Positions 25,617-34,467 of a stretch of DNA of 64,000 nt are shown here, piece by piece. The position numbers were made by a program, and so were the translations under genes. The stretch's first letter is position 1. Every line of letters begins with the position of its first letter. The notes beneath the pieces are model-generated. The model saw nothing but the letters and a program-made list of their open reading frames with translations, was not told the DNA's origin and did not search any database. This DNA is from Halomonas borealis (GTDB lineage: Bacteria > Pseudomonadota > Gammaproteobacteria > Pseudomonadales > Halomonadaceae), in NCBI RefSeq assembly GCF_004798905.1, contig NZ_SDMO01000004.1, positions 62,001 to 126,000 on the forward strand, given 5' to 3'.

Positions 25617-26174
25617 ATGACCGAACATCTCGCCGACCACTACCGCCAGATCATCGAGGGGCTGGGGGAGGACCCCGACCGCGAGGGGCTGCGCGACACT
25701 CCCAAGCGGGCCGCGAAGGCCATGCAATTCCTCAACCATGGCTATCAGCAGTCGCTGGAGGAGATCATCAACGGTGCGGTCTTCGCCTCGGAGACCGATG
25801 AGATGGTGCTGGTGAAGGATATCGAGCTGTACTCGATGTGCGAGCATCACCTGCTGCCGTTCATCGGCAAGTGTCACATCGCCTACCTGCCGCGGGGCAA
25901 GGTGCTGGGGCTCTCCAAGTTCGCCCGCATCGTCGACATGTACGCCCGCCGCATGCAGATTCAGGAGAACCTGACCCGCCAGATCGCCGAGGCGGTACAG
26001 CAGGTCACCGAGGCTCGTGGCGTGGCCGTGGTCGTCGAGGCTCGCCACCTGTGCATGATGATGCGTGGCGTCGAGAAGCAGAATTCCAGCATGTCGTCCT
26101 CGGTGATGCTCGGCGCCTTCCGCGAGCATCAGAGCACCCGCCAGGAGTTCCTGACCCTGGTTCAAGGCCGCTAA
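25617..26174 (+). CDS. folE: GTP cyclohydrolase I
   Basis: A 185-aa enzyme converting GTP to 7,8-dihydroneopterin triphosphate, the entry to folate and pterins. Zinc ligands are C75 and H78 ([10 protein letters not shown]) and C146 (ARHLCMMM). [20 protein letters not shown] and [16 protein letters not shown] are further signatures. I start at MTEHLADH; the longer frame includes an upstream leader. folX follows 10 bp later, so the two act in sequence. Confidence 0.96.
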   Translation: MTEHLADHYRQIIEGLGEDPDREGLRDTPKRAAKAMQFLNHGYQQSLEEIINGAVFASETDEMVLVKDIELYSMCEHHLLPFIGKCHIAYLPRGKVLGLSKFARIVDMYARRMQIQENLTRQIAEAVQQVTEARGVAVVVEARHLCMMMRGVEKQNSSMSSSVMLGAFREHQSTRQEFLTLVQGR

Positions 26175-26184
26175 GGAGAGCGAG

Positions 26185-26595
26185 ATGCCACTGCACGCGC
26201 TGGGCGACGAACACCTCGATCATGATCTGGCGACGATCCGTATCAAGGATCTGCGCCTGAGGACGCATATCGGCATCAAGGACGAGGAGATCCAGAATCG
26301 CCAGGACGTGGTGATCAACATGGTGATCCGCTATCGCGCCGATCGCGCGGTGGCCTTCAATCACATCGAGCAGGCGCTGAATTACCGCACCATCACCAAG
26401 CAGGTGATCCAGCATGTGGAAGACCACCGTTTCCAGCTGCTGGAGCGCATGACCCGCGAGGTGCTCGACCTGGTGATGAGCTTCGACCAGGTGCTCGCCG
26501 CCCAGGTCGAGATCGACAAGCCGCATGCGCTGCGCTTCGCCGATTCGGTGTCGATCACCCTGTCCGATTCCCGTGAGGCGCGTCGCCAGGGGTAG
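26185..26595 (+). CDS. folX: dihydroneopterin triphosphate 2'-epimerase
   Basis: A 136-aa member of the FolB/FolX fold (tunnelling T-fold barrel). It epimerises dihydroneopterin triphosphate to the monapterin form. [41 protein letters not shown] and [13 protein letters not shown] are characteristic, and the internal features fit FolX more than FolB. With folE directly upstream this is a tetrahydromonapterin-type mini-operon; no folM is seen in the window. Confidence 0.9.
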   Translation: MPLHALGDEHLDHDLATIRIKDLRLRTHIGIKDEEIQNRQDVVINMVIRYRADRAVAFNHIEQALNYRTITKQVIQHVEDHRFQLLERMTREVLDLVMSFDQVLAAQVEIDKPHALRFADSVSITLSDSREARRQG

Positions 26596-26704
26596 GCGAC
26601 GGGGTGGAATGTCGCTCATGGATGAGCGGTTGGCGTGTCGGGGGGCTTGCGCTTAGCATGAGAATCATCCCTCATGAAGTATGCCCACACGCCAGGAGTC
26701 AATC

Positions 26705-28162
26705 ATGGAAGCCCTGAAGGAAACCCAGCTCTACTGTCCTTTCGCCTACATCGACGGGAGTTGGGTCGCCGCCGACAGCGGCGAACAGATCGAGGTGCTG
26801 AACCCGGCGACCGGCGAGGCGGTGGGGCAGGTGCCACGGTTGGGGCGCGGCGAGACCGAGCGTGCCATCGATGCCGCCGATGCCGCCTTGCCGGCCTGGC
26901 GGGCGCTGGCCGCCCACGAGCGGGCCGATATCCTGCTCAAGTGGCATGATCTGATGCTCGAGCATCAACACGATCTGGCCATGATCATGACCCATGAGCA
27001 GGGTAAGCCGCTCAAGGAAGCCGCCGGCGAGATCGCCTATGCGGCGAGCTTCTTGCGCTGGTTCGCCGAGGAGGCTCGCCGGGTCTATGGCGAGACGATT
27101 CCCGCCACGCAGTCGCAGCAGCGTATCCTGGTCACCAAGCAGCCGATCGGCGTGGTCGGTGCCATCACGCCCTGGAACTTCCCGGCGGCGATGATCACTC
27201 GCAAGGCCGGCGCCGCCCTGGCCGCGGGCTGCACCTTCGTGGTCAAGCCGGCCAGCCAGACGCCGTTCTCGGCCACCGCGCTGGCGCTGCTGGCCGAGCG
27301 GGCCGGCGTGCCGCGCGGGGTATTCAACGTGGTGCCGGGCCGCGCCTCGGAAATCGCTGCGGCACTCACCGAGTCGCCGGCGGTGCGCAAGATCACCTTC
27401 ACCGGCTCCACCGAGGTGGGGCGCGAGCTGATGAGCCAGGCGTCGCGCCACGTGCAGAAAATCTCGTTGGAGCTCGGCGGCAACGCGCCCTTCATCGTCT
27501 TCGAAGACGCCGACCTGGATGCCGCCGTGGAAGGCGCCATGGCCGCCAAGTTCCGCAACGCCGGCCAGACCTGCGTGTGCACCAACCGCTTTTTGATCCA
27601 GTCCAGCGTGGTCAACGCCTTCTGCGAGAAGCTGGCGGTGGCCATGAACAGCGAGCTCAAGGTGGGTAACGGCAGCGAGCAGGGCGTCAACATCGGCCCG
27701 CTGATCGACGACAAGGCGGTGACCAAGGTCTCCGAGCATGTGCAGGATGCCGTCGATCACGGTGCCGAGTTGCTACTGGGGGGCCATCCGCACCCGCTGG
27801 GGGGGCATTTCTTCACCCCGACGCTGATCAGCGCCGCCAACGGCAGCATGAAGGTGGCCAACGAGGAGACCTTCGGTCCGCTGGCCGCGGTCTTCCCCTT
27901 CGAGGACGAACAGGATGCCGTGGCCATGGCCAATGACACCGAGTTCGGGCTCGCCTCCTACTTCTATTCCCGCGACTTGGGCCGCGTGTGGCGAGTCGCC
28001 GAGGCGCTGGAATATGGCATGGTGGGCATCAATACCGGGTTGATCTCCAATGCCGCCGCGCCCTTCGGCGGGGTCAAGGCTTCCGGTCTCGGCCGCGAGG
28101 GAGGCCACCAGGGCATCGAGGAGTTCCTCGAGACCAAGTACCTGTGCATCGATCTCGGATAG
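26705..28162 (+). CDS. gabD: succinate-semialdehyde dehydrogenase family protein (GabD-like)
   Basis: A 485-aa aldehyde dehydrogenase. The catalytic Cys is C290 (NAGQTCVCTNRF) and the general base E256 (LELGGN); the cofactor region has GAITPWNFP and KPASQTPFSA. CPFAYIDGSWV at the start and the C-terminal FGGVKASGLGREGGHQGIEEF match the succinate/glutarate-semialdehyde group, with NADP preference plausible. The start at MEALKETQ is preceded by CAGGAG. There is no gabT nearby, so the substrate in vivo is open. Confidence 0.88.
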   Translation: MEALKETQLYCPFAYIDGSWVAADSGEQIEVLNPATGEAVGQVPRLGRGETERAIDAADAALPAWRALAAHERADILLKWHDLMLEHQHDLAMIMTHEQGKPLKEAAGEIAYAASFLRWFAEEARRVYGETIPATQSQQRILVTKQPIGVVGAITPWNFPAAMITRKAGAALAAGCTFVVKPASQTPFSATALALLAERAGVPRGVFNVVPGRASEIAAALTESPAVRKITFTGSTEVGRELMSQASRHVQKISLELGGNAPFIVFEDADLDAAVEGAMAAKFRNAGQTCVCTNRFLIQSSVVNAFCEKLAVAMNSELKVGNGSEQGVNIGPLIDDKAVTKVSEHVQDAVDHGAELLLGGHPHPLGGHFFTPTLISAANGSMKVANEETFGPLAAVFPFEDEQDAVAMANDTEFGLASYFYSRDLGRVWRVAEALEYGMVGINTGLISNAAAPFGGVKASGLGREGGHQGIEEFLETKYLCIDLG

Positions 28163-28216
28163 CGCCGAGCTGCAAGCGCCTGGCCGATCCGTGACGGGCG
28201 GTAGGTGTTGAGGGAG

Positions 28217-28257
28217 GAAAAAGCCCCCCGCCGGATCGAGTCCGGCGGGGGGCTTTG
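28217..28257. terminator. bidirectional terminator between gabD and purH
   Basis: A perfect 15-bp stem, AAGCCCCCCGCCGGA (28221-28235) and TCCGGCGGGGGGCTT (28241-28255), flanked by AAAAA on the left and TTTGT on the right. It serves the two convergent genes. Confidence 0.9.
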
Positions 28258-28290
28258 TCGATGTCTATTGAGTTTGAGACATCATCCTGC

Positions 28291-28329
28291 GGCGCTCGGC
28301 GCTCGGCGCTCGGCGCTCGGCGCTCGGCG
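28291..28329. repeat. heptameric tandem repeat GGCGCTC x5
   Basis: Five exact copies of GGCGCTC (28291-28325) plus a partial sixth, between the purH stop and the shared terminator. Reading along purH the unit is GAGCGCC. Similar shorter heptad runs occur after other stop codons in this window (40275, 44546). Confidence 0.9.
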
Positions 28330-29904
28330 TCAGTGGCGGAAGTGGCGCATGCCGGTAAACACCATGGCGATGCCGGCCTCGTTGGCGGCATCGATCACTT
28401 CCTGGTCGCGCATCGAGCCGCCGGGCTGGATCACCGCGGTGATGCCGGCCTTGGCGGCGGCGTCGATGCCATCACGGAACGGGAAGAAGGCGTCGGACGC
28501 CATCACCGAGCCGGGCACCGAGAGGCCCTCGTCGGCGGCCTTGATGCCGGCGATCTTGGCCGAGTAGACGCGGCTCATCTGGCCGGCGCCGACGCCGATG
28601 GTCTGGCCATCCTTGACGTAGACGATGGCGTTGGACTTGACGTACTTGCCGACCTTCCAGGCGAAAGCCAGGTCGCGCATCTCCTGCTCGCTGGGCACGC
28701 GTTCGGTGACCACGGTCAGCTCGTCGCGGCCGACCATGCCCAGGTCACGATCCTGAACCAGCAGGCCGCCGGTGACGCGCTTGAGGTCGTGGGCATGCGC
28801 GCGCTCGCCGGGCCAGTGGGCGCCGATATCGAGCAGGCGGACGTTCTTCTTCTCGGCGACGATCGCGGCGACATCGGCCTCGACACCGGGGGCGATGATC
28901 ACCTCGACGAACTGGCGGTCGATGATGGCGCGTGCGGTGTCGGCATCCAGCCCGCGATTGAAGGCGATGATGCCGCCGAAGGCGCTGGTCGGGTCGGTGG
29001 CGAAGGCCTTGTCGTAAGCCTCGAGCTGGCTGGCGCCGACCGCCACGCCACAGGGGTTGGCGTGCTTGACGATGACGCAGGCGGTCTCCGTGAAGCTCTT
29101 CACGCACTCCAGTGCCGAGTCGGTGTCGGCGACGTTATTGAACGACAGCGGCTTGCCCTGGAGGGTCTCGGCGGTGGCCACGCTCGGTTCCTGGCAGTCG
29201 GGATCGACGTAGAAGGCCGCGGACTGGTGCGGGTTCTCGCCGTAACGCATGGACTGCTTCTTGTGGAACTGCAGGTTGTAGGTGCGCGGGAAACCGTCTT
29301 CGCCGCCCTCGACGCGCTGGCCGAGGTAATCGGCGATGGCGGCGTCATAGCCGGCGGTGTGTTCGAAGGCCTTGACCGCCAGGTCGAAGCGAGTGGCCTG
29401 TTGCATGCCGCCCCGGGTGACTTCGTCCAGCACCCGATCGTAGTCGCCGGCGTCGACCACGATGGTGGTGTAGGCGTGGTTCTTGGCGCAGGAGCGGACC
29501 ATGGTCGGGCCGCCGATGTCGATGTTCTCGATGGCGTCTTCGAGGCGGCAGTCGGGGCGTGCCACGGTGGCCGAGAAGGGGTAGAGGTTGACCACCACCA
29601 TGTCGATCGGGGCAATCTCATGCTCGGCCATCACCGCGTCGTCCTGGCCGCGACGGCCGAGGATGCCGCCATGGATCTTCGGATGCAGGGTCTTGACGCG
29701 TCCGTCCATGATCTCGGGGAAGCCGGTGTGCTCGGAGACCTCGGTGACCGGAATGCCGTGCTCCTGGAGCAGGCGAAAGGTGCCGCCGGTGGACAGCAGC
29801 GCGACACCTTGCTCGCCGAGCCCGCGGGCGAAGTCGACGATGCCGGTCTTGTCGGACACGCTGATCAGGGCGCGGCGGACGGGCGTGGAAGAGGCTTGAG
29901 ACAT
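28330..29904 (-). CDS. purH: bifunctional AICAR transformylase / IMP cyclohydrolase
   Basis: A 524-aa enzyme for the last two steps of IMP synthesis. The N-terminal cyclohydrolase domain begins [20 protein letters not shown] and contains [10 protein letters not shown] and [19 protein letters not shown]; the C-terminal transformylase domain contains the catalytic Lys-His segment [10 protein letters not shown] and later [13 protein letters not shown] start at [12 protein letters not shown]. It lies downstream of fis on the same strand with a stem-loop between them. It is convergent with gabD. Confidence 0.96.
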   Translation of the reverse strand: MSQASSTPVRRALISVSDKTGIVDFARGLGEQGVALLSTGGTFRLLQEHGIPVTEVSEHTGFPEIMDGRVKTLHPKIHGGILGRRGQDDAVMAEHEIAPIDMVVVNLYPFSATVARPDCRLEDAIENIDIGGPTMVRSCAKNHAYTTIVVDAGDYDRVLDEVTRGGMQQATRFDLAVKAFEHTAGYDAAIADYLGQRVEGGEDGFPRTYNLQFHKKQSMRYGENPHQSAAFYVDPDCQEPSVATAETLQGKPLSFNNVADTDSALECVKSFTETACVIVKHANPCGVAVGASQLEAYDKAFATDPTSAFGGIIAFNRGLDADTARAIIDRQFVEVIIAPGVEADVAAIVAEKKNVRLLDIGAHWPGERAHAHDLKRVTGGLLVQDRDLGMVGRDELTVVTERVPSEQEMRDLAFAWKVGKYVKSNAIVYVKDGQTIGVGAGQMSRVYSAKIAGIKAADEGLSVPGSVMASDAFFPFRDGIDAAAKAGITAVIQPGGSMRDQEVIDAANEAGIAMVFTGMRHFRH

Positions 29905-29946
29905 GAAGGTCACTCTGTTGGGCGTTGAGGGGGCATCGAAACGCAA

Positions 29947-29972
29947 GCGGGGGCGCTCGATGGCGCCCCCGC
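29947..29972 (-). terminator. stem-loop between fis and purH
   Basis: A 10-bp GC-rich stem, GCGGGGGCGC / GCGCCCCCGC, just after the fis stop codon and before purH. There is no strong U-run on the minus strand, so it may attenuate rather than end transcription. Confidence 0.45.
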
Positions 29973-29978
29973 GGGAAT

Positions 29979-30314
29979 TTAGATCAGACCGTAGAGCTTG
30001 AGCTTCTTGCGCAGGGTGCCACGGTTGAGGCCGAGCATTTCGGCGGCGCGGGTCTGGTTACCCTGGGCGTGCTCGAGCACCGAGGCCAGTAGCGGCGCCT
30101 CGACCTCGGCCATCACCATGGCGTGAAGGTCGGTGACGTCGCCACCGTCGAGATGATCGAAGTAGCGTCGCATCGCGGCGTCGACGGTCTCGCGCAGAGG
30201 CATGTCACCATGCGGCGTCAGCGCGCTGCCGTGGCTCTCGTCGAGGCGGCGGGGGGCGCGGGCGTCCAGCTCGGTCAGCGCGGATTTCTGGTTAAGGGCT
30301 TGGCTGCTGGTCAT
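29979..30314 (-). CDS. fis: Fis family nucleoid-associated protein
   Basis: A 111-aa DNA-bending protein. The C-terminal helix-turn-helix is [26 protein letters not shown]; the middle contains the [19 protein letters not shown] dimer helix. The N-terminal ~25 residues are longer and more variable than in E. coli Fis, as often seen outside enterobacteria. It overlaps the dusB stop by 4 bp (ATGA), the classic dusB-fis arrangement, so both are co-transcribed and growth-phase controlled (known for the family). Confidence 0.94.
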   Translation of the reverse strand: MTSSQALNQKSALTELDARAPRRLDESHGSALTPHGDMPLRETVDAAMRRYFDHLDGGDVTDLHAMVMAEVEAPLLASVLEHAQGNQTRAAEMLGLNRGTLRKKLKLYGLI

Positions 30315-31369
30315 GCGGCACAGGTTCCATCTGGCATCATGGCCCGAGCGACACGGTGCGGCGCCGTGGCGGGGTCATGACGAAAGAGTTCGTCGATGAA
30401 GCGGCACTGGTCAGCGGCGCTGTCCAGGCCATTGAAGGTGGCGCGCAGGGCACGTCGTCCGGCATCGTCGAGGCGCGCATCGCCGGCCAGGTACCAGCCG
30501 AGGTGCTTGCGGGCGATGCGCACGCCCATGTGCTCACCGTAAAAGTCATGCAGGGCCACCAGGTGGCCATGAAGCACCGCCGAACGCTCGGTATCGTCGG
30601 GAGACGCGAGGCGCTGGCCATGCCGCAGGTAGTGGTCGATCTCGCGGAAGATCCAGGGATTGCCCTGGGCGCCGCGGCCGACCATCACCGCATCTGCCCC
30701 AGTATAGTCGAGGACGTGGCGAGCCTTCTCGGGCGAATCAATATCGCCGTTGGCGAACACCGGCAGACTCACCGCGGCCTTGATGGCGGCGATGGTGTCG
30801 TACTCCGCCTCGCCGCCGTAACGCTGCTGGCGATGGCGGCCGTGGACCGCCAGCGCCTGGATGCCGGCGTCTTCGGCCAGGCGGGCCACGCGCACGCCGT
30901 TGTTGCTGTCGGCGCACCAGCCGGTGCGGATCTTCAGCGTCACCGGCACGTCGACCGCGGCGACCACCGCGCCGAGGATCTCGGCCACCAGCGCCTCGTC
31001 ACGCAGCAGCGCCGAACCGGCGGCCTTGTTGCAGACCTTCTTGGCCGGGCAGCCCATGTTGATGTCGATGATCTCGGCGCCCATCTCGGCGTTGAGACGC
31101 GCCGCCTCGGCGAGCATCTCGGCATCGCCGCCGGCGATCTGCACGGCTCGCGGGCCGGGCTCGCCGCGGTGGTCCAGGCGTAGCCGCGACTTGCGGGTGT
31201 TCCACAGGGCGGGGTCTGAGGTCACCATCTCGCCCACCACCAGGCCCGCGCCCAGCCGGCGGCAGAGCGCCCGGAAGGGGCGGTCGGTGACGCCGGCCAT
31301 GGGGGCCAGGATCACTCGGTTCGGCAACGCATGAGCGCCGATGCGCGGCAGGGAGCGTGAGTCGGACAT
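30311..31369 (-). CDS. dusB: tRNA-dihydrouridine synthase B
   Basis: A 352-aa FMN-dependent TIM-barrel enzyme that reduces uridines in tRNA. ILAPMAGVTDRPFR is the N-terminal FMN-binding motif, NMGCPAKKVCNK has the catalytic Cys, and the later VHGRHRQQRYGGEAEY and GRGAQGNPWIF are family signatures. I choose MSDSRSLPRIG, after which homology starts. fis overlaps its end by 4 bp. Confidence 0.95.
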   Translation of the reverse strand: MSDSRSLPRIGAHALPNRVILAPMAGVTDRPFRALCRRLGAGLVVGEMVTSDPALWNTRKSRLRLDHRGEPGPRAVQIAGGDAEMLAEAARLNAEMGAEIIDINMGCPAKKVCNKAAGSALLRDEALVAEILGAVVAAVDVPVTLKIRTGWCADSNNGVRVARLAEDAGIQALAVHGRHRQQRYGGEAEYDTIAAIKAAVSLPVFANGDIDSPEKARHVLDYTGADAVMVGRGAQGNPWIFREIDHYLRHGQRLASPDDTERSAVLHGHLVALHDFYGEHMGVRIARKHLGWYLAGDARLDDAGRRALRATFNGLDSAADQCRFIDELFRHDPATAPHRVARAMMPDGTCAA

Positions 31370-31445
31370 GGTCGAGATCGATGGTTCGAAGGGAGGCATA
31401 TCATACGCCCCCCGATGGTCTGGGTGAAGGAGGGTGTGGCTTGTC

Positions 31446-32360
31446 TCAGCTCGGCCGACGACCGTCGAGGCGCACCCAGCCTTCGCGCACCTCGGGCTCG
31501 TCCATGATCAGGCCGCAAGCCTCGTAGGCCTCGCGCACCTCGTTGGCCTGGGCCTCGAGGATGCCGGACAGCGCCAGGCTCCCACCCGGCGACACACGCC
31601 CGGCGATCTTGGCGGACAGTTCGATCAGCGGGCCGGCCAGGATGTTGGCGATCACCACCGGGAAGCGTGCCGTGGTATCCAGCTGTTCCGGGTAGTGGAG
31701 GGCGAGGTCGGCGTTGTCGATGCCGTTGCGCTCGGCGTTGTCGCGACTGGCGGTGAGCGCCTGAGGATCGATGTCGGTGCCCTGGGCCGAGGCGGCTCCC
31801 AGCTTGAGGGCGGCGATGGCCAGGATGCCGGATCCGCAGCCCACGTCGAGTACCTCGTGGCTGGCAAGCTCGCCGGCCACGCTCAGCTCATCGAGCCATG
31901 CCAGGCATAGCGCGGTGGTGGGGTGGGTGCCGGTGCCGAATGCCAGGCCAGGGTCCAGGTGCAGGTTGACCGCGGCCGGGTCCGGGGCGTCATGCCAGCT
32001 CGGCACGATCCATAGCCGCTGGCCCATCTGGATGGGCGCGAAGTCGTCCATCCAGGCGCGCTCCCAGTCACGGTCGTCGAGCAGCTCGTGCTCGATCTCG
32101 GGGCAGGGCTCGCCGGGCAGGGCCTCGGACCAGGCGCCGGCCAACCGCTCGAGCATCGCGGGCAGGCCCTCGAGGTCGTCGTAGAGGCCGGTCAGTATCG
32201 TCTCGTCCCATAGCGGCGTGGTGCCGCGCTCGGGTTCGAACAGCGGGTCGTCCTGGGCGTCCTGGAGGGTGATGGCGGTGGCGCCTTCGTCCAGCAGCAG
32301 TTCCTCGAGCAGGTCGGCCTGTTCGGGAGCGATGCGCGCCTTGAGTTGCAGCCAGGGCAT
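31446..32360 (-). CDS. prmA: ribosomal protein L11 methyltransferase
   Basis: A 304-aa SAM-dependent enzyme that trimethylates L11. The N-terminal substrate-binding domain begins MPWLQLKARI; the catalytic domain has LDPGLAFGTGTHPTTALCL, the SAM motif VLDVGCGSGILAIAALKLG and NILAGPLIELS. Its length is normal. It lies between accC and dusB on the same strand, a conserved gammaproteobacterial order. Confidence 0.95.
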   Translation of the reverse strand: MPWLQLKARIAPEQADLLEELLLDEGATAITLQDAQDDPLFEPERGTTPLWDETILTGLYDDLEGLPAMLERLAGAWSEALPGEPCPEIEHELLDDRDWERAWMDDFAPIQMGQRLWIVPSWHDAPDPAAVNLHLDPGLAFGTGTHPTTALCLAWLDELSVAGELASHEVLDVGCGSGILAIAALKLGAASAQGTDIDPQALTASRDNAERNGIDNADLALHYPEQLDTTARFPVVIANILAGPLIELSAKIAGRVSPGGSLALSGILEAQANEVREAYEACGLIMDEPEVREGWVRLDGRRPS

Positions 32361-32389
32361 GGGAACTCCGGGGAATCGCGTGATGAAAC

Positions 32390-32420
32390 GACGGCGGGGC
32401 GGCCATGCCGCCCCGCCGTC
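32390..32420 (-). terminator. strong stem-loop between accC and prmA
   Basis: A perfect 14-bp stem, GACGGCGGGGCGGC / GCCGCCCCGCCGTC, with a 3-nt core loop and no U-run. It lies in the 79-bp gap after the accC stop. It may end most accBC transcription or protect the 3' end. Confidence 0.55.
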
Positions 32421-32439
32421 GGAGGAGTGTCGGCCGGGC

Positions 32440-33780
32440 TTAGAGCCCGAGCTTCTTCTCCAGGTAGTGGATGTTGACGCCTCCCTGCTGGAAATAGCCG
32501 TCGCGGACCAGATCCTTGTGCAGGTCGGTGTTGGTCTTGATGCCTTCGACGAGTAGCTCGTCGAGGGCGTTGCGCATGCGGGTCAGCGCGGTCTCGCGGT
32601 CGACGCCCCAGGTGATCAGCTTGCCGATCAGGGAGTCGTAGTGCGGCGGCACCGAGTAGCCGGTGTAGACGTGGGAGTCCATGCGCACCCCGATGCCACC
32701 CGGCGGGTGGTAGAGGGTGACCTTGCCGGGGGAGGGCATGAAGGTTCGAGAATCTTCGGCGTTGATGCGGCACTCGAAGGCGTGGCCGCTGAGTTCGATC
32801 TCGTCCTGGCTGACCGACAGCGGCAGGCCCGAGGCGATGCGCAGCTGCTCGCGGACGATATCGACGCCGGTGACCATCTCGGTGACCGGATGCTCGACCT
32901 GGACGCGGGTGTTCATCTCGATGAAGAAGAACTGGCCGTTCTCGTACAGGAACTCGAAGGTGCCGGCGCCGCGATAGCCGATCTTGACGCAGGCATCGCG
33001 GCAGGCATCGAACACCTCGGCGCGGGCGTCCTGGTCGAGGTTCGGGGCCGGGGCTTCCTCGATCACCTTCTGGTGGCGGCGCTGCAGCGAGCAGTCGCGG
33101 TCATACAGGTGAATGGCGTTGCCCTGGCCGTCGGCCAGTACCTGTACCTCGACGTGGCGCGGGTTCTCGAGGAACTTCTCCATGTAGACGGTGCCGTCGC
33201 CGAAGGACGAATGCGCCTCGGTGCGGGTCACGGTCACCGCGGAGAGCAGGTGGCCCTCGGCGTGTACCACGCGCATGCCGCGCCCGCCGCCGCCGGCGGC
33301 GGCCTTGATGATCACCGGATAGCCGATGCGCCGCGCGGTGGCCAGTATCTCGCCTTCGTCGTCGCCCAGTGGGCCGTCGGAGCCCGGCACGGTCGGCACG
33401 CCGGCCTTCTTCATGGCCTCGATGGCGCTGACCTTGTCGCCCATCAGGCGAATGGTCTCGGCGCGGGGGCCGATGAAGGTGAAGCCGGAGCGTTCCACCT
33501 GCTCGGCGAAGTCGGCGTTCTCGGAGAGGAAGCCGTAGCCGGGGTGGATGGCGCTCGAGTCGGTGACCTCGGCGGCGCTGATCAGCGCCGGGATGTTGAG
33601 ATAGGACTGCGCCGAGGAGGCGGGGCCGATGCATACGGCCTCGTCGGCCAGGCGCACGTGCATCAGGTCGCGGTCGGGCTTGGAGTGTACCGCGACCGTG
33701 CGAATACCGAGTTCCTTGCAGGCGCGTAGGATACGCAGAGCGATCTCGCCGCGATTGGCGATGAGAACCTTGTCCAGCAT
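32440..33780 (-). CDS. accC: acetyl-CoA carboxylase, biotin carboxylase subunit
   Basis: A 446-aa ATP-grasp enzyme that carboxylates biotin on AccB in the first step of fatty-acid synthesis. It starts [29 protein letters not shown] is the glycine-rich ATP lid, [14 protein letters not shown] holds catalytic residues, and the C-terminal HYDSLIGKL is conserved. The longer in-frame extension is spurious. accB lies 28 bp upstream. Biotin made by the bio genes elsewhere in the window is the cofactor here. Confidence 0.97.
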   Translation of the reverse strand: MLDKVLIANRGEIALRILRACKELGIRTVAVHSKPDRDLMHVRLADEAVCIGPASSAQSYLNIPALISAAEVTDSSAIHPGYGFLSENADFAEQVERSGFTFIGPRAETIRLMGDKVSAIEAMKKAGVPTVPGSDGPLGDDEGEILATARRIGYPVIIKAAAGGGGRGMRVVHAEGHLLSAVTVTRTEAHSSFGDGTVYMEKFLENPRHVEVQVLADGQGNAIHLYDRDCSLQRRHQKVIEEAPAPNLDQDARAEVFDACRDACVKIGYRGAGTFEFLYENGQFFFIEMNTRVQVEHPVTEMVTGVDIVREQLRIASGLPLSVSQDEIELSGHAFECRINAEDSRTFMPSPGKVTLYHPPGGIGVRMDSHVYTGYSVPPHYDSLIGKLITWGVDRETALTRMRNALDELLVEGIKTNTDLHKDLVRDGYFQQGGVNIHYLEKKLGL

Positions 33781-33808
33781 GATGGGGTCCGCCAGGTGGG
33801 TGAAGGGA

Positions 33809-34282
33809 TCAGGAAATGACGACCATCGGCTGCTCGAATTCGACCGGCTCGCCGTCTTCGACCAGGAAGGCCTCGATGACGCCGTCATGTTCGGCTTCGA
33901 TCTGGTTCATCATCTTCATCGCCTCGACGATGCAGATGGTTTCACCCTTCTTGACGCGCTGACCGACTTCGGCGAAGGATTTGGCGCCCGGGGCCGGGGC
34001 ACGGTAGAAGGTGCCGACCATCGGCGATAGCGCTTCCTGGCCCTGGTAGGCCGGGGCCTGTTCGGCGGCGGGCTCGGCGGAGGCGGCCTGCGGGGCCGGA
34101 GCGGTGGGCTGAGCCGGGGCGCCGGCCGGCCAGGCGGGAGCTGGCGGCTGGGGCTGCGGGTAAGCGCTGCCGTTCGGGTGGCGGCTGATGCGCACCGACT
34201 CCTCGCCTTCCTGGATCTCGATCTCGCTGATGTTCGACTCTTCCAGCAGCTCGATCAGCTTCTTGACCTTGCGGATATCCAT
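33809..34282 (-). CDS. accB: acetyl-CoA carboxylase biotin carboxyl carrier protein
   Basis: 157 aa. The N-terminal [20 protein letters not shown] helix is followed by an Ala/Pro-rich flexible linker (about residues 40-80) and the C-terminal biotinyl domain with K123 in EAMKMM, the lysine that BirA biotinylates. [10 protein letters not shown] and the thumb region typical of AccB are present. The usual aroQ neighbour is absent: the 185 bp upstream to dsbD holds no gene. Confidence 0.96.
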   Translation of the reverse strand: MDIRKVKKLIELLEESNISEIEIQEGEESVRISRHPNGSAYPQPQPPAPAWPAGAPAQPTAPAPQAASAEPAAEQAPAYQGQEALSPMVGTFYRAPAPGAKSFAEVGQRVKKGETICIVEAMKMMNQIEAEHDGVIEAFLVEDGEPVEFEQPMVVIS

Positions 34283-34467
34283 ATGACGTCGTCTCAATGG
34301 TGATTTCGGGATAACGGCCGACGCAGTCAACCTCGGCTAACTTGTCATAGATCGCGACAAGATATCGTCTCTTGCCGCCTCTATTGGCCTCGAAAAGCGG
34401 TGTGGGCGGAGTTTGCCGAAATTCATGGGCGATGTCCAGCGGCCCGAACGGCGTTCGCCAATCTACC

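Noticed and set aside
28291..28329. CRISPR-like repeat
   Set aside because: The unit is a 7-bp direct tandem without spacers, so it is not an array.
28255..29928. 557-codon open frame on the plus strand opposite purH
   Set aside because: It is the antisense shadow of purH in high-GC DNA: repetitive Gly/Ala/Asp/Val content, no family motif, while purH has full-length domain matches.
34283..34467. missing aroQ upstream of accB
   Set aside because: I looked for the usual 3-dehydroquinate dehydratase gene; the spacer is too short and has no matching frame, so it is simply absent here.
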